A DNA stretch of 64,000 nt from Salinicoccus sp. Bachu38. GTDB lineage: Bacteria > Bacillota > Bacilli > Staphylococcales > Salinicoccaceae. The notes beneath the pieces were generated by a model. The model saw only the letters and a program-made list of their open reading frames with translations, was not told where the DNA came from and did no database searches. The stretch lies in NCBI RefSeq assembly GCF_038561955.2, contig NZ_CP138333.2, positions 2,418,001 through 2,482,000 of the forward strand. Direction: 5' to 3'. Positions 1-8,000 of this stretch are shown piece by piece (the stretch's first letter is position 1; each line of letters starts with the position of its first letter). A program made the position numbers and the translations under genes.

Positions 1-2
1 CA

Positions 3-1277
3 AAGAAGATACCCTACCAGAAGCTGCAGGAAGGCTTTTCGGAAGGGGCAGTCTCAGGGATGGGGGCTGTATTTATCTTCTTCATGATCGGCATGCTCAT
101 TGCTTCCTGGATCTATAGTGGCACCATACCGACATTGATCTATGGCGGATTCGAACTTGTTACACCGAACTTTTATCTTGCAGTCGTACTCATCGTCACT
201 TCAATAGTCGGCATATGTGTCGGCAGTTCATTGACGACGGTGGGCACCGTGGGCCTCGCCTTCATTGGCATCTCAGGTGCCCTCGACATATCATTGGCCA
301 TGACAGCCGGCGCAATTGTATCAGGTGCATTTTTCGGGGATAAGATGTCTCCACTCTCAGACACAACTAACATGGCATCAAGCATACTTAAAGTAGACCT
401 TTTCGAGCATATCAAAAACATGATGTGGACGACCATTCCGGCATTCCTGATCGCCCTGATCCTGTTTGCCTTCATGTCGCCGAATATCTCCTCGGCCAAC
501 TTCGGAGAAATGGAAATCTATCAACAGGGATTGATGGAAACCGGGCTTATCAGCTGGTATAACGCCATCATCCCACTTGGAGTACTGCTTGTCTTCTCAC
601 TGATGCGGGCACCTGCCCTCATCTCACTTACTGCAGGCATCATCAGCGCACTGGTCCTGTCGGTAATGCATACGGCGCCTTCCATAGGCAGTATATTCGG
701 CATCCTGTTCGGCGGCTTCGTTTCGGAAACCGGTATAGAACAGATTGACCAGCTGCTGTCCAGAGGAGGCATGGAAAGCATGTTCTTCACCATCGGCATC
801 GTGCTGCTCGCACTGGGCATGGGCGGACTCCTCTTCAAGCTCGGCATCGTTCCGAGACTATTTGCGGCCATAGAAAGGATGCTCAAAAACGTAAAGAGCG
901 TAATACTCGGTTCCGCACTCAATGCCATTGGCATCAATATACTTATCGGCGAACAATACCTGTCCATACTTCTTACTACAGAGACTTTCCAGAGGCAGTA
1001 CGAAAAGGTTGGCCTTGAAAACAAGAACCTTTCAAGAGTAGCAGAGGATGCAGGTACCGTCATCAATCCACTTGTACCATGGAGCGTCTGCGGTGTCTTC
1101 ATCGCAAGCGTGCTTGGCGTCCCCACCCTGTCTTACCTGCCGTTTGCCTTCTTCTGTCTGCTCTGTCCGATCCTTACCATTTTCTTCGGCATGACAGGAA
1201 AAACTTTAACTTATACAAAGGCACACGTACAGGAACAGGAAAAAGCGAAACCGCTTGTCCAAGGCGAATTCGGTTAA
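3..1277 (+). CDS. nhaC: Na+/H+ antiporter, NhaC family (5' end outside window)
   Basis: Integral membrane antiporter that exchanges cytoplasmic Na+ for external H+, important for pH and salt tolerance. The frame is open from base 3, and the residues before the first ATG at 60 (an EGFSEGAVSGMGA-like stretch) continue the NhaC alignment, so the true start lies upstream of the window. Visible are about 424 residues with many hydrophobic segments, the family-typical FFGDKMSPLSDTTN stretch near residue 115, and a GTVINPLVPW stretch near the C-terminus. A second NhaC gene lies at 20149-21615 and carries the same motif as YFGDKMSPMSDTTN. A strong bidirectional terminator follows. Family assignment is firm; substrate preference is inferred from the family. 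Confidence 0.9.
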   Translation, partial: KKIPYQKLQEGFSEGAVSGMGAVFIFFMIGMLIASWIYSGTIPTLIYGGFELVTPNFYLAVVLIVTSIVGICVGSSLTTVGTVGLAFIGISGALDISLAMTAGAIVSGAFFGDKMSPLSDTTNMASSILKVDLFEHIKNMMWTTIPAFLIALILFAFMSPNISSANFGEMEIYQQGLMETGLISWYNAIIPLGVLLVFSLMRAPALISLTAGIISALVLSVMHTAPSIGSIFGILFGGFVSETGIEQIDQLLSRGGMESMFFTIGIVLLALGMGGLLFKLGIVPRLFAAIERMLKNVKSVILGSALNAIGINILIGEQYLSILLTTETFQRQYEKVGLENKNLSRVAEDAGTVINPLVPWSVCGVFIASVLGVPTLSYLPFAFFCLLCPILTIFFGMTGKTLTYTKAHVQEQEKAKPLVQGEFG

Positions 1278-1315
1278 TATGACAGTAGTTCATGGATAAA
1301 TATATAAAACCTAAT

Positions 1316-1366
1316 AAAATAAAGACTGCCGGATTAGATAACTTCTAACCCGGCAGTCTTTATTTT
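1316..1366. terminator. Bidirectional intrinsic terminator
   Basis: Arms of 23 bases (1316-1338 and 1344-1366) pair with one G-U and a 5-base loop, with A-run on the left and T-run on the right. It lies between the nhaC end and the 3' end of the decayed permease on the other strand, so it can serve both directions. Confidence 0.9.
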
Positions 1367-2111
1367 ATGGATGATGTAAAGAATGCTGCCAGAGGGTTCT
1401 CCGCAATGAAGAGCTGCGCCACTGTATTGCTCAGTATCAGCACAATCGGTAACGCAATCAGACCGAATGAGAGACTTTAGGTAATCTCTTTTCCATTTGA
1501 CCGCTCCTCTGTTTCTTCAATGATTTCTTCCGTCTTCATCCTTTTACCGATGAACATTCCGTAGCCATACCCACCAACGAGTGTAGCGATGACTGCCACG
1601 AAGATGCCCATCATCAGGAATATACCAAAATCCACCCCGATATTCTCAGCTACTGCGAGGGGGCCTGGGATTGGGATGACCATACTGTGTGAAACAATCA
1701 ACCCCCACGGCTAGAGCGGTTACAAACATGATTTTGGCTATGCCCATTTTTTGGTCACGCTTTTGATCACCTTTTTCAGAATCACAAATGCCGCATCAAA
1801 GAACATGGGGATGGAAACTATGGAACCCGTCAGTGGCAATCCTTCTCGGGATTTTTTACCCCTGTGATGGAAAGGATGCCTTCTGCAATCTTCTCCACTG
1901 CTCCTGATTTTGCCAGGAACTGCCGAAAGACAATCCCCAGACCGATCAGTATGCCGACTTCGGCAATAATCGATGATGCTTCAGCAATCGGTATCTGTAC
2001 TGCCAGGGCGGGACCGAAAGATGTGATCAACAGTGCGATGAAGGGTTCCAGCTTAAACTTCAAAATCAGCAGGAACAGTACCGCCAGTGCCAAAATGAAT
2101 AACATCATCAA
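1365..2111 (-). pseudogene. Decayed GntP-family sugar-acid permease
   Basis: Remnant of a gluconate/sugar-acid:H+ symporter of the GntP family. Reading the minus strand, four family blocks survive in the right order but in different frames: an intact N-terminal block of about 93 residues (2111-1830); a block reading PLTGSIVSIPMFFDAAF (around 1840-1780); a block containing VIPIPGPLAVAENIG (around 1690-1630); and a C-terminal block LIALPIVLILSNTVAQLF (around 1465-1410). Stops and frameshifts separate them. The total of about 750 bases is little more than half of a usual GntP gene, so sequence has also been lost. It follows the four-carbon acid kinase gene by 7 bases with a G-rich ribosome site and was probably the transporter of that operon. 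Confidence 0.85.
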
Positions 2112-2118
2112 TATGCCC

Positions 2119-3504
2119 CTATTCCCCCTTGTCCAATTTGTTGTATACGCTATGCAATGTTTCTACGCCACCGACATTCCCCGGGAATACGATGTAGGGC
2201 ATATTTGGATACTTCGCTTCGGCCATCGTCTTCCAAACAGGAATCCCTTTATCCGCCTGACCGAGCACACGCGCCTTTTTTACTTTAAGCCCGATCGTCG
2301 CCACATCGCTTGATGTAATGCCACCTTTCGCGATAATGAACCTTGGCTTCACATCAAGCGTCGAGACGATTTCGACGAGACTTTCCGAAATCCGCTTGGA
2401 TATTTCAAGACTTTCAAACTTGTCGTCGGTGCTGATCAATTTACGGGAGGTATATACCACTACGTTCCTGCCGCCATTAATCTGCTCCTCGACATGCGTC
2501 CTGATGGTATCTATATAACCCTTCAGTTCATCAGCATCCCTGACCCTATCCACCTCAAACTCAATGGGTATGATGCTTGAATGATCCAGCAGATGCTTGA
2601 GCTGCTGGGTCGTCTTTTCCACATGTGACCCGACAACGATGATGCCGCCGTGTCCATCCTGTTCATTTGCAATTTCGTCTGCTTGGAGCACCTCTCCCGG
2701 CGTCGCACAGATGGACTTCACAAAAGAAGCCGCCGTACGAAAAATGAATTTCCTGTCTTCCCTATTCAAGTAGTCCATAAGGACAGAGGTGAAGAACGCA
2801 AGATCATTGTCATGAACTGCATCCACTACAACCGAATCGAAGTTCGACAGTGAGTCAAAGAACTCCAGAAGCTGGGCATCGTCACAACCTCTGAGCATAT
2901 CAAGGTCTATATGTTTCACTTCATCTACAGAAACCGCACCGTCACTCTTTTCTGCGACATAGACTGCCATTGTTTCGGCACTGAATCCGAATGTCGAATC
3001 GTTTGCGAATTCACTCTCATTTACAGGGATGAACTCTCCGTCTTCCTGCAGATAATGCACACCACCATATGTATAACGGCCCCCTTCGAAGAATGCAGGG
3101 ATATGGAAGACTGCATCAAACCCACCTTCACTGGCTTCATCTATTGTCTTCGGTTCTATATATGAATGTCCCCTCAATGTGGAGTCTCCCCTGCTGATGA
3201 CCAGATAGGGCTGTCCGATTTCTTTTGAGACCTTGTCGAGGACCTCGACAATCTCCTTGTGTACAGCAATCGTCTTTTCCTCGGTAAATGCCCTTGAGTT
3301 GGTCATGACGTAGAACATGCTGTTGTCCGACAGGAAGCCGTCCCTGACCAGCGCTTCGTCCCAAGCAGTATATACATTCAGGTCTTTTACCGTCTGAGTA
3401 CCTGTAGGATCGTCATCGAGCACGACTACTTTATAGTTGAAGTTTTCGAAATCCCTTTCCGGGTTGCAATCTGGAACATCTTTCAGAAGCTCTTTATTCA
3501 TCAT
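2119..3504 (-). CDS. Four-carbon acid sugar kinase family protein (OtnK/LtnK/DtnK-like, former DUF1537)
   Basis: ATP-dependent kinase of the four-carbon acid sugar kinase family, whose members phosphorylate 3-oxo-tetronates, D-threonate or D-erythronate. The N-terminal LDDDPTGTQTVKDL motif near residue 30 is the substrate-domain signature, and the glycine-rich C-terminal stretch around IVFPGNVGG belongs to the nucleotide-binding half. Length (about 461 residues) is normal. The start is ambiguous: a GTG at 3510 and ATGs at 3504 and 3501 follow a GGGAGATAGGTGG ribosome-site region. The gene follows the dehydrogenase gene directly. No aldolase/decarboxylase partner (OtnC or PdxA2 type) is visible nearby and the associated permease is broken, so the pathway here may be incomplete. 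The exact substrate is not known from sequence. Confidence 0.85.
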   Translation of the reverse strand: MMNKELLKDVPDCNPERDFENFNYKVVVLDDDPTGTQTVKDLNVYTAWDEALVRDGFLSDNSMFYVMTNSRAFTEEKTIAVHKEIVEVLDKVSKEIGQPYLVISRGDSTLRGHSYIEPKTIDEASEGGFDAVFHIPAFFEGGRYTYGGVHYLQEDGEFIPVNESEFANDSTFGFSAETMAVYVAEKSDGAVSVDEVKHIDLDMLRGCDDAQLLEFFDSLSNFDSVVVDAVHDNDLAFFTSVLMDYLNREDRKFIFRTAASFVKSICATPGEVLQADEIANEQDGHGGIIVVGSHVEKTTQQLKHLLDHSSIIPIEFEVDRVRDADELKGYIDTIRTHVEEQINGGRNVVVYTSRKLISTDDKFESLEISKRISESLVEIVSTLDVKPRFIIAKGGITSSDVATIGLKVKKARVLGQADKGIPVWKTMAEAKYPNMPYIVFPGNVGGVETLHSVYNKLDKGE

Positions 3505-3510
3505 ACCCAC

Positions 3511-4386
3511 CTATCTCCCATTTATTCTTTCGATATATTTGATGATTCCTGAATGGTCGTTGAGCCCATTTCCATTTATGATTTCGGATTTATACATTTC
3601 CTTGACCATATTCGTCAACGGCAGGGTGATCTGTTCCTGGTCGCTTGTTGAAGTGACATTATGGAGATCTTTGTAATTGATGTTGATTGTGCCGCCTGCT
3701 TTATAATCCTCATCAATCATTTTAGGGAACTTCGCTTCCATGACATTGGAACCGGCCAGCCCGTTCCTGATCGCATCAAACATGGCTTCGAGATTTATAT
3801 CATAGTTTTTGGCCAGTACGACAGCTTCTGCCAGCGCTGCAATATTCGTGTTGACAATAATCTGGTTGGCAAGTTTCACGGTACTTCCTGCTCCCACATC
3901 ACCAACCCTGATGACTGATTTGGACATCGGCTCGACGACTGCTTTCAAATTGTCAAAGTGATCCGCGCTGCATCCCATCATCACCGACAGTTCACCGGTT
4001 ATCGCCAGGGGCTCTCCCCCACTGACAGGCGCATCTGCAAAAATAACATTCTTCGATCCAAGAATTCCGCTGATTTCAATGGAATCCGTCGGAGCCAGCG
4101 AACTCATATCGATGACCAACTGTCCTTCTTTAAGATGCGGATACAGAGCATTCTCAGATTTGAACAGCACCTCTTTTACGATTGCGCCATTGGGCAGCAT
4201 CGTGATGATGGCATCCGCACGCTGTGCCATCTTCTGCAGAGAACTCACAGCTGTGGCCCCATACTCCACCACCCGTGCTTCCGCCTCCTTGTTTACATCA
4301 TTTACAAACACTGTATGCTTATGACCCAACAGGTTCTTGACCATTGGCGCTCCCATGATCCCCAGGCCGATAAAACCAATATTCAC
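3511..4386 (-). CDS. NAD-binding beta-hydroxyacid dehydrogenase (LtnD/GarR-like, 3-hydroxyisobutyrate dehydrogenase family)
   Basis: Cytosolic NAD(P)-dependent dehydrogenase of the beta-hydroxyacid family. The N-terminal GLGIMGAPM dinucleotide motif (residues 7-15), the DAPVSGG substrate-binding motif near residue 118, and the catalytic-lysine motif (GAGSTVKLANQ, near residue 170) are all present; 291 residues is the normal size. Next to a four-carbon acid kinase it most likely oxidises a tetronate at C2 to the 2-oxo acid, as LtnD does, but tartronate-semialdehyde reductase activity cannot be excluded. Start codon is GTG at 4386, preceded by AAAGGAGAGG. A perfect cre site lies just upstream, so catabolite repression of the operon is likely. 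Confidence 0.85.
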   Translation of the reverse strand: MNIGFIGLGIMGAPMVKNLLGHKHTVFVNDVNKEAEARVVEYGATAVSSLQKMAQRADAIITMLPNGAIVKEVLFKSENALYPHLKEGQLVIDMSSLAPTDSIEISGILGSKNVIFADAPVSGGEPLAITGELSVMMGCSADHFDNLKAVVEPMSKSVIRVGDVGAGSTVKLANQIIVNTNIAALAEAVVLAKNYDINLEAMFDAIRNGLAGSNVMEAKFPKMIDEDYKAGGTININYKDLHNVTSTSDQEQITLPLTNMVKEMYKSEIINGNGLNDHSGIIKYIERINGR

Positions 4387-4400
4387 AATAACCTCTCCTT

Positions 4401-4414
4401 TGAAAACGTTTACT
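4401..4414. promoter_or_regulatory. Perfect cre (CcpA-binding) site
   Basis: TGAAAACGTTTACT matches the consensus TGWAARCGYTWNCW at every position. It sits 15 bases upstream of the GTG start of the dehydrogenase gene, in the divergent promoter region shared with the GntR regulator, where CcpA binding would block transcription of the sugar-acid operon. Confidence 0.75.
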
Positions 4415-4421
4415 TAAAATT

Positions 4422-4454
4422 ATTGTATACCAAAAATTTAATAATGTATACATT
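4422..4454. promoter_or_regulatory. Candidate GntR operator region
   Basis: Contains a perfect 12-base palindrome AATGTATACATT at 4443-4454 and a related half-copy ATTGTATACC at 4422-4431. It lies between the divergent regulator and dehydrogenase genes, about 20 bases upstream of a TATAAT (4475-4480) that could be the regulator's -10. FadR-type GntR proteins usually bind such short palindromes. Binding itself is inferred. Confidence 0.55.
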
Positions 4455-4499
4455 TAAAAGCGGTATATTTACTGTATAATGATTTTTGAGGTGAAAACT

Positions 4500-5093
4500 A
4501 TGAATGGAGACATGTCTTTATATGAAAAAATCCGGGAAGATATCCTTAACTGGCGATTCGATGAAGAGGAAAAGTTGACCGAAGTCAAACTGGCTAAACT
4601 CTATGGTGTCAGCAGAACACCAATCAGAGAGGTGCTCAAGCAACTTGAGTTCGAGTACTTGGTCAAGAATGGCCACATATATAAGCCCTCTCCAGAAGAC
4701 TATAGGAACCTCTTCGAAATGCGCACCCTGATTGAAACACATGCTGTGGAAAAGGCTGTGCTCTTTTTCGGTCAAGATGATTTAGAAGGCCTCAGACAGT
4801 CTATAAAGAAGGCACATGAGGGGCCCGAAGAAGAAACACTGAAAGCCAATAAATTTTTCCATGAGAAACTTGTCAGCGCCGTACGGAATCCATTCCTCAT
4901 GGAAACATACGACCGGCTCAATTCGGTAATATACTTCTTCAGCCGGACAGTGGTTGAAAAGCAGAGACCCAGCCTATTAGAAGAACACGGGAAGATTGTA
5001 GGGGCAATCGAAGAGAGGGATGTGGAAAAGGTAAAGACGCTCATCCGAAGACATCTGGAAAAGGATCTTGAATTCACCCTATATCATATGTAA
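4500..5093 (+). CDS. GntR-family transcriptional regulator (FadR/FCD subfamily)
   Basis: DNA-binding regulator with an N-terminal winged helix (LYEKIREDILNWRF, then VSRTPIREVLKQLE near residues 35-49) and a helical C-terminal FCD ligand domain (EMRTLIETHAVE, with the metal-site type histidines in KFFHEKLV and RRHLE). About 197 residues. I chose ATG 4500 over the upstream ATG at 4479 because GAGGTG lies 6 bases before it and the 4479 ATG overlaps the -10. Divergent from the four-carbon acid operon and therefore probably its repressor, with a sugar acid as ligand. Confidence 0.88.
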   Translation: MNGDMSLYEKIREDILNWRFDEEEKLTEVKLAKLYGVSRTPIREVLKQLEFEYLVKNGHIYKPSPEDYRNLFEMRTLIETHAVEKAVLFFGQDDLEGLRQSIKKAHEGPEEETLKANKFFHEKLVSAVRNPFLMETYDRLNSVIYFFSRTVVEKQRPSLLEEHGKIVGAIEERDVEKVKTLIRRHLEKDLEFTLYHM

Positions 5094-5128
5094 AAGCGGC
5101 CGGAATTTTATTCCGGCCGCTTTATTTT
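5093..5128. terminator. Bidirectional intrinsic terminator
   Basis: AAAGCGGCCGGAA pairs perfectly with TTCCGGCCGCTTT around a 5-base loop, followed by a T-rich tract. It lies between the convergent GntR and MFS genes. Confidence 0.9.
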
Positions 5129-5145
5129 TATATCTATTCATATAT

Positions 5146-6348
5146 TTACTTCAAACTCTGTTGCGACATCCGCTTCTCAGCACTCTCATGGCGTCCATAG
5201 ACGACATGGAAAATGCCCATGGCGAGTAGTATGGAGATGACGAGGAACTGGTAGAGTCCGCCGTAGCCGAGTGACGGTACGAGAAAACCGAGGAAGAAGG
5301 GGCCGAAGCCGAGACCGATCTCAAGCATGATGAAATAGGTGCTCGTGGCAAGGCCCACGTTCTCACGGGAGGCCAGGTTGACACAGACGGTCTGCGCAAC
5401 GGACTGAAAGTTCCCATAGCCGAATCCTATGAGGACACTGGAAGCCAGCAGGACGACACCCGTCGTCGCACTGCCCAGTACGAAGAATCCGAGAGCCATC
5501 AGTATGAATGCCGGATAAAGGACAATGTTGGCGCCCTTCTGATCCATCAGTCGGCCAGTAAACGGACGAGTCATCGTAATGGATATGGCATAGACGATGA
5601 AGAAGAAGCTTGCTGCAGTGACAAGACCCACTTCATCCGCATACATGTTCAGGAAGGACAGGATGCCTGCATAGGCAAGCCCCATGAAGAGGATGGAAAA
5701 GCCCATCGGCAGTGCATCCCTATCGATCATCCTGAATCCCCTCACCGTCGGCTTCATCGGCCGCTTGACGTTGTTCGTTCGGACCATTGGTATCGTCAAG
5801 GCCACAATCAATACCATTCCCGCAACCAGCAGAAGCATCATGCGGTAGGATATGGAACCTGCAAGCAGGAAGCCAAGGAACGGGCCGACTGCAGAACCGA
5901 GCACAAAGCTCAGACTGAAGTAGCTGATGCCCTCTCCCCTGCGGTTTTCAGGCACAGATATCGTGGCCAGCGTATTGAGGGCCGTACTGATCAGTCCTGT
6001 GGCAAAACCATTCAGGAAACGAGTGGCAATCAACAACGATAGACCACCCTCGATGAAGTACAGACAGTACGTGACAAAGAACATCGCCGTACCGATATAG
6101 AGGATGCGTCTCGCTCCCAGACGGTTGATCTGCTGGCCGGTCAATGCGCGCCCGGCAAGGACACCGACGATAAAAATACTTGCTACAAGTCCAGCCGTAC
6201 TGGGTGAGGCATTGTAGTTGTCGATGGCAAAGCTTCCTATGGTCACCATGGATACATACATGGCAAACATGATGATGAAGTGATACATGAATATGATGAC
6301 GAATTCCTTTGTCCATATTCTATCGTTTGAATACTCGCTGTTCTGCAA
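5146..6348 (-). CDS. MFS transporter
   Basis: Twelve-segment major facilitator protein of 400 residues. The loop-2/3 signature appears as GRALTGQQINRLGARRILYIG (around residues 66-86), and a second related motif GRLMDQKGANIVL lies in the C-terminal half. The N-terminal RIWTKEFVIIF stretch is typical of Firmicute drug/metabolite exporters of this type and is only included if translation starts at the TTG at 6348, which has GGAAGGGTG 7 bases upstream. It lies 15 bases after a MarR regulator and forms an operon with it, which suggests an efflux role; the substrate is unknown. Confidence 0.85.
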   Translation of the reverse strand: MQNSEYSNDRIWTKEFVIIFMYHFIIMFAMYVSMVTIGSFAIDNYNASPSTAGLVASIFIVGVLAGRALTGQQINRLGARRILYIGTAMFFVTYCLYFIEGGLSLLIATRFLNGFATGLISTALNTLATISVPENRRGEGISYFSLSFVLGSAVGPFLGFLLAGSISYRMMLLLVAGMVLIVALTIPMVRTNNVKRPMKPTVRGFRMIDRDALPMGFSILFMGLAYAGILSFLNMYADEVGLVTAASFFFIVYAISITMTRPFTGRLMDQKGANIVLYPAFILMALGFFVLGSATTGVVLLASSVLIGFGYGNFQSVAQTVCVNLASRENVGLATSTYFIMLEIGLGFGPFFLGFLVPSLGYGGLYQFLVISILLAMGIFHVVYGRHESAEKRMSQQSLK

Positions 6349-6363
6349 AGTAGCACACCCTTC

Positions 6364-6771
6364 CTATAAATTCATTCTCTTGAGTGATCGGATCAGCATT
6401 TCAATCTCTTCGTGGTCGAAATCCTCCAGGACTTCTCGTTGCATCTCATTCATCCTGCCGCTGACTTCATCGAACAGAGCTTTGCCGGATTCCGTCATCG
6501 TCAAATATTTGATGCGGCGGTCCTCACCCTGTTTGGACTCGATGAGACCGAGTTCAAGCAGATGCTTAATCACCTTAGTCGCCGTCGGCTTCTCGATGCC
6601 CCGACGCCGGCTCACATCCACTGAGGTGGTCGTACCGTTCTTTGCGATGTCTTTAAGTATCAGCCACTGGGAGCTGTACAGATTATATGCCGAGAGGATT
6701 GTGTTCGCCCGGTTGATGTACGGGCGGTATATTGCGATATAGGCATCAAAAAATTCCTGTTCGATGCGCAT
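6364..6771 (-). CDS. MarR-family transcriptional regulator
   Basis: Winged-helix regulator of 135 residues. The helix-turn-helix lies around SVDVSRRRGIEKPTATKVIKHL (residues 50-71), followed by the beta-wing EDRRIKYLTMTESG. It precedes an MFS exporter in the same direction and probably represses itself and that gene. A good ribosome site (GAGGTG) precedes the ATG. A 17-base dyad 18 bases upstream of the start is the likely operator. Confidence 0.88.
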   Translation of the reverse strand: MRIEQEFFDAYIAIYRPYINRANTILSAYNLYSSQWLILKDIAKNGTTTSVDVSRRRGIEKPTATKVIKHLLELGLIESKQGEDRRIKYLTMTESGKALFDEVSGRMNEMQREVLEDFDHEEIEMLIRSLKRMNL

Positions 6772-6788
6772 TGGATCACCTCTTTTAG

Positions 6789-6805
6789 TTAGTTAGACTA
6801 ACTAA
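6789..6805. promoter_or_regulatory. Candidate MarR operator
   Basis: TTAGTTAG and CTAACTAA form a perfect 8-base inverted repeat around a single A, located 18 bases upstream of the marR-like start codon. Size and symmetry suit a MarR dimer; autoregulation is inferred. Confidence 0.6.
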
Positions 6806-6837
6806 TTATATAGTGTGCACAGTTACGAGTCAATTTA

Positions 6838-6882
6838 TGCAAACGGTTACTTCCAAAAGAATTCCCATTGGAAACGTTTACT
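6838..6882. promoter_or_regulatory. Two imperfect cre-like sites
   Basis: TGGAAACGTTTACT (6869-6882) has one mismatch, and TGCAAACGGTTACT (6838-6851) two mismatches, to the cre consensus. They lie 65-110 bases upstream of the MarR-MFS operon and downstream of the LacI gene. They could link that operon to carbon status, but the evidence is sequence similarity only. Confidence 0.35.
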
Positions 6883-6895
6883 TATAAAACAAATG

Positions 6896-6922
6896 AAAAA
6901 ACCGGCGCATTGGCCGGTCATC
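6896..6922 (-). terminator. Intrinsic terminator of the lacI-type gene
   Basis: Minus-strand hairpin with GACCGGC and GCCGGTT arms around a short loop followed by a T-run. It overlaps the last codons of the LacI-type regulator. Confidence 0.65.
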
Positions 6923-7898
6923 TTTCCATAAGTTTCCCTTTATAGCTGTGAATCCGATGCTCTGTGGATATTTCATTTTCGGCCCGTCCCATCACCGTCC
7001 GATACGCCTCTTCTGCAATCTTTTCAATCGGCTGGGCAATGGTCGTAATTTTCGGCCGGTAGACCCCGGCAAGCGGAAGGTCGTCGATCGCAACAAGATG
7101 ATTTTTTCTTTCCAGATCCAGCCCATGGACGTTTGCATACTTCAGAAATGCCATCAGTGCAAAATCGTTCGCAAGCACTATGCCATTGGACGGTTCCTCT
7201 TTGAACTCCGCTTCCATCCTTCCATACAATGCCTCGTTGGTGTCTGTGATGGCATAATGGGAGACCCCTATATCCCCGGCGATACTCCTGAATGCCTCAA
7301 GCCGTTCAATCCGAGGCGTAAGTGCCATGTCATCCGAGGCGCCGACATAGTAGAAGTTCTCCACTGTCCTCCCTTTCAGATAATCGAGCGCAAGGGAAAC
7401 CGCCTGATAGTTGTCCAGCTTGAAGGCGGGGATATCTATATTTTCCACATACCGGTCGATGAAGACGATGGGGAACTGCTGGGCGGCAAGTTTTTCGTAC
7501 ATATCATCATTGCCTCTCGTCGGCATGATGATGAGGCCATCCACCTGCTTCTCGAGGAGGCCGTCGATATACTTGCGCTCCTTCTTAGGGTCATCATCGG
7601 CATTGCATATGATGAGGTTATAGCCGTCACGATCGCAATAGTCCTCGATTTTTCTTGTCATGCCCACTGCAAAATGGTGCAGGATGTTCGAAACGATGAT
7701 ACCGATGGTCTTTGTCGATGCACTCTTCAAGTTCCTCGCCATATAATTGGGACGATAACCCAGGGACTCGATCGCCCCGGAGACCCGTTCCTTCGTTTCC
7801 TCGCCCATGTAGTGGTACCGTCCGTTCAAATACTGGGAAACGGTGCTGGTGGAAACGCCAGCCTCTCGTGCAACATCTTTGATTGTCACCTTTTTCAT
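6918..7898 (-). CDS. LacI-family regulator, probable repressor of the KDG/KDPG genes (KdgR-like)
   Basis: 326 residues with the LacI N-terminal helix-turn-helix (TIKDVAREAGVSTSTVSQYL, residues 4-23), the hinge region ending in YMARNLKSASTKTIGIIVSN, and a periplasmic-binding-type ligand domain with conserved MPTRGND and FIDRYV stretches. It is divergent from kdgA-kdgK with a LacI-type operator in the 100-base gap. By analogy with Bacillus KdgR, it should repress the 2-keto-3-deoxygluconate genes and release on a pathway intermediate. The ligand is inferred. Confidence 0.85.
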   Translation of the reverse strand: MKKVTIKDVAREAGVSTSTVSQYLNGRYHYMGEETKERVSGAIESLGYRPNYMARNLKSASTKTIGIIVSNILHHFAVGMTRKIEDYCDRDGYNLIICNADDDPKKERKYIDGLLEKQVDGLIIMPTRGNDDMYEKLAAQQFPIVFIDRYVENIDIPAFKLDNYQAVSLALDYLKGRTVENFYYVGASDDMALTPRIERLEAFRSIAGDIGVSHYAITDTNEALYGRMEAEFKEEPSNGIVLANDFALMAFLKYANVHGLDLERKNHLVAIDDLPLAGVYRPKITTIAQPIEKIAEEAYRTVMGRAENEISTEHRIHSYKGKLMER

Positions 7899-7915
7899 GA
7901 TATAATACCCCTAAC

Positions 7916-7933
7916 TACTAAATCGTTTTAGTA
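7916..7933. promoter_or_regulatory. Candidate LacI-type operator
   Basis: TACTAAATCGTTTTAGTA is an 18-base dyad with a single mismatched pair and a central CG step, the classic LacI-family operator form. It lies 17 bases upstream of the regulator's own start and about 68 bases before kdgA, so it could control both directions. Confidence 0.7.
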
Positions 7934-8000
7934 AACTGTTTATTACTTAATGTATAGCCAAAGTAGTGAAGAGTCAAGATATTTGAGGAGGATAAGGTCA

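Noticed and set aside
60-1277. nhaC start at the first ATG (base 60)
   Set aside because: Residues encoded upstream of 60 continue the family alignment, so the ATG is internal and the gene is cut by the window edge.
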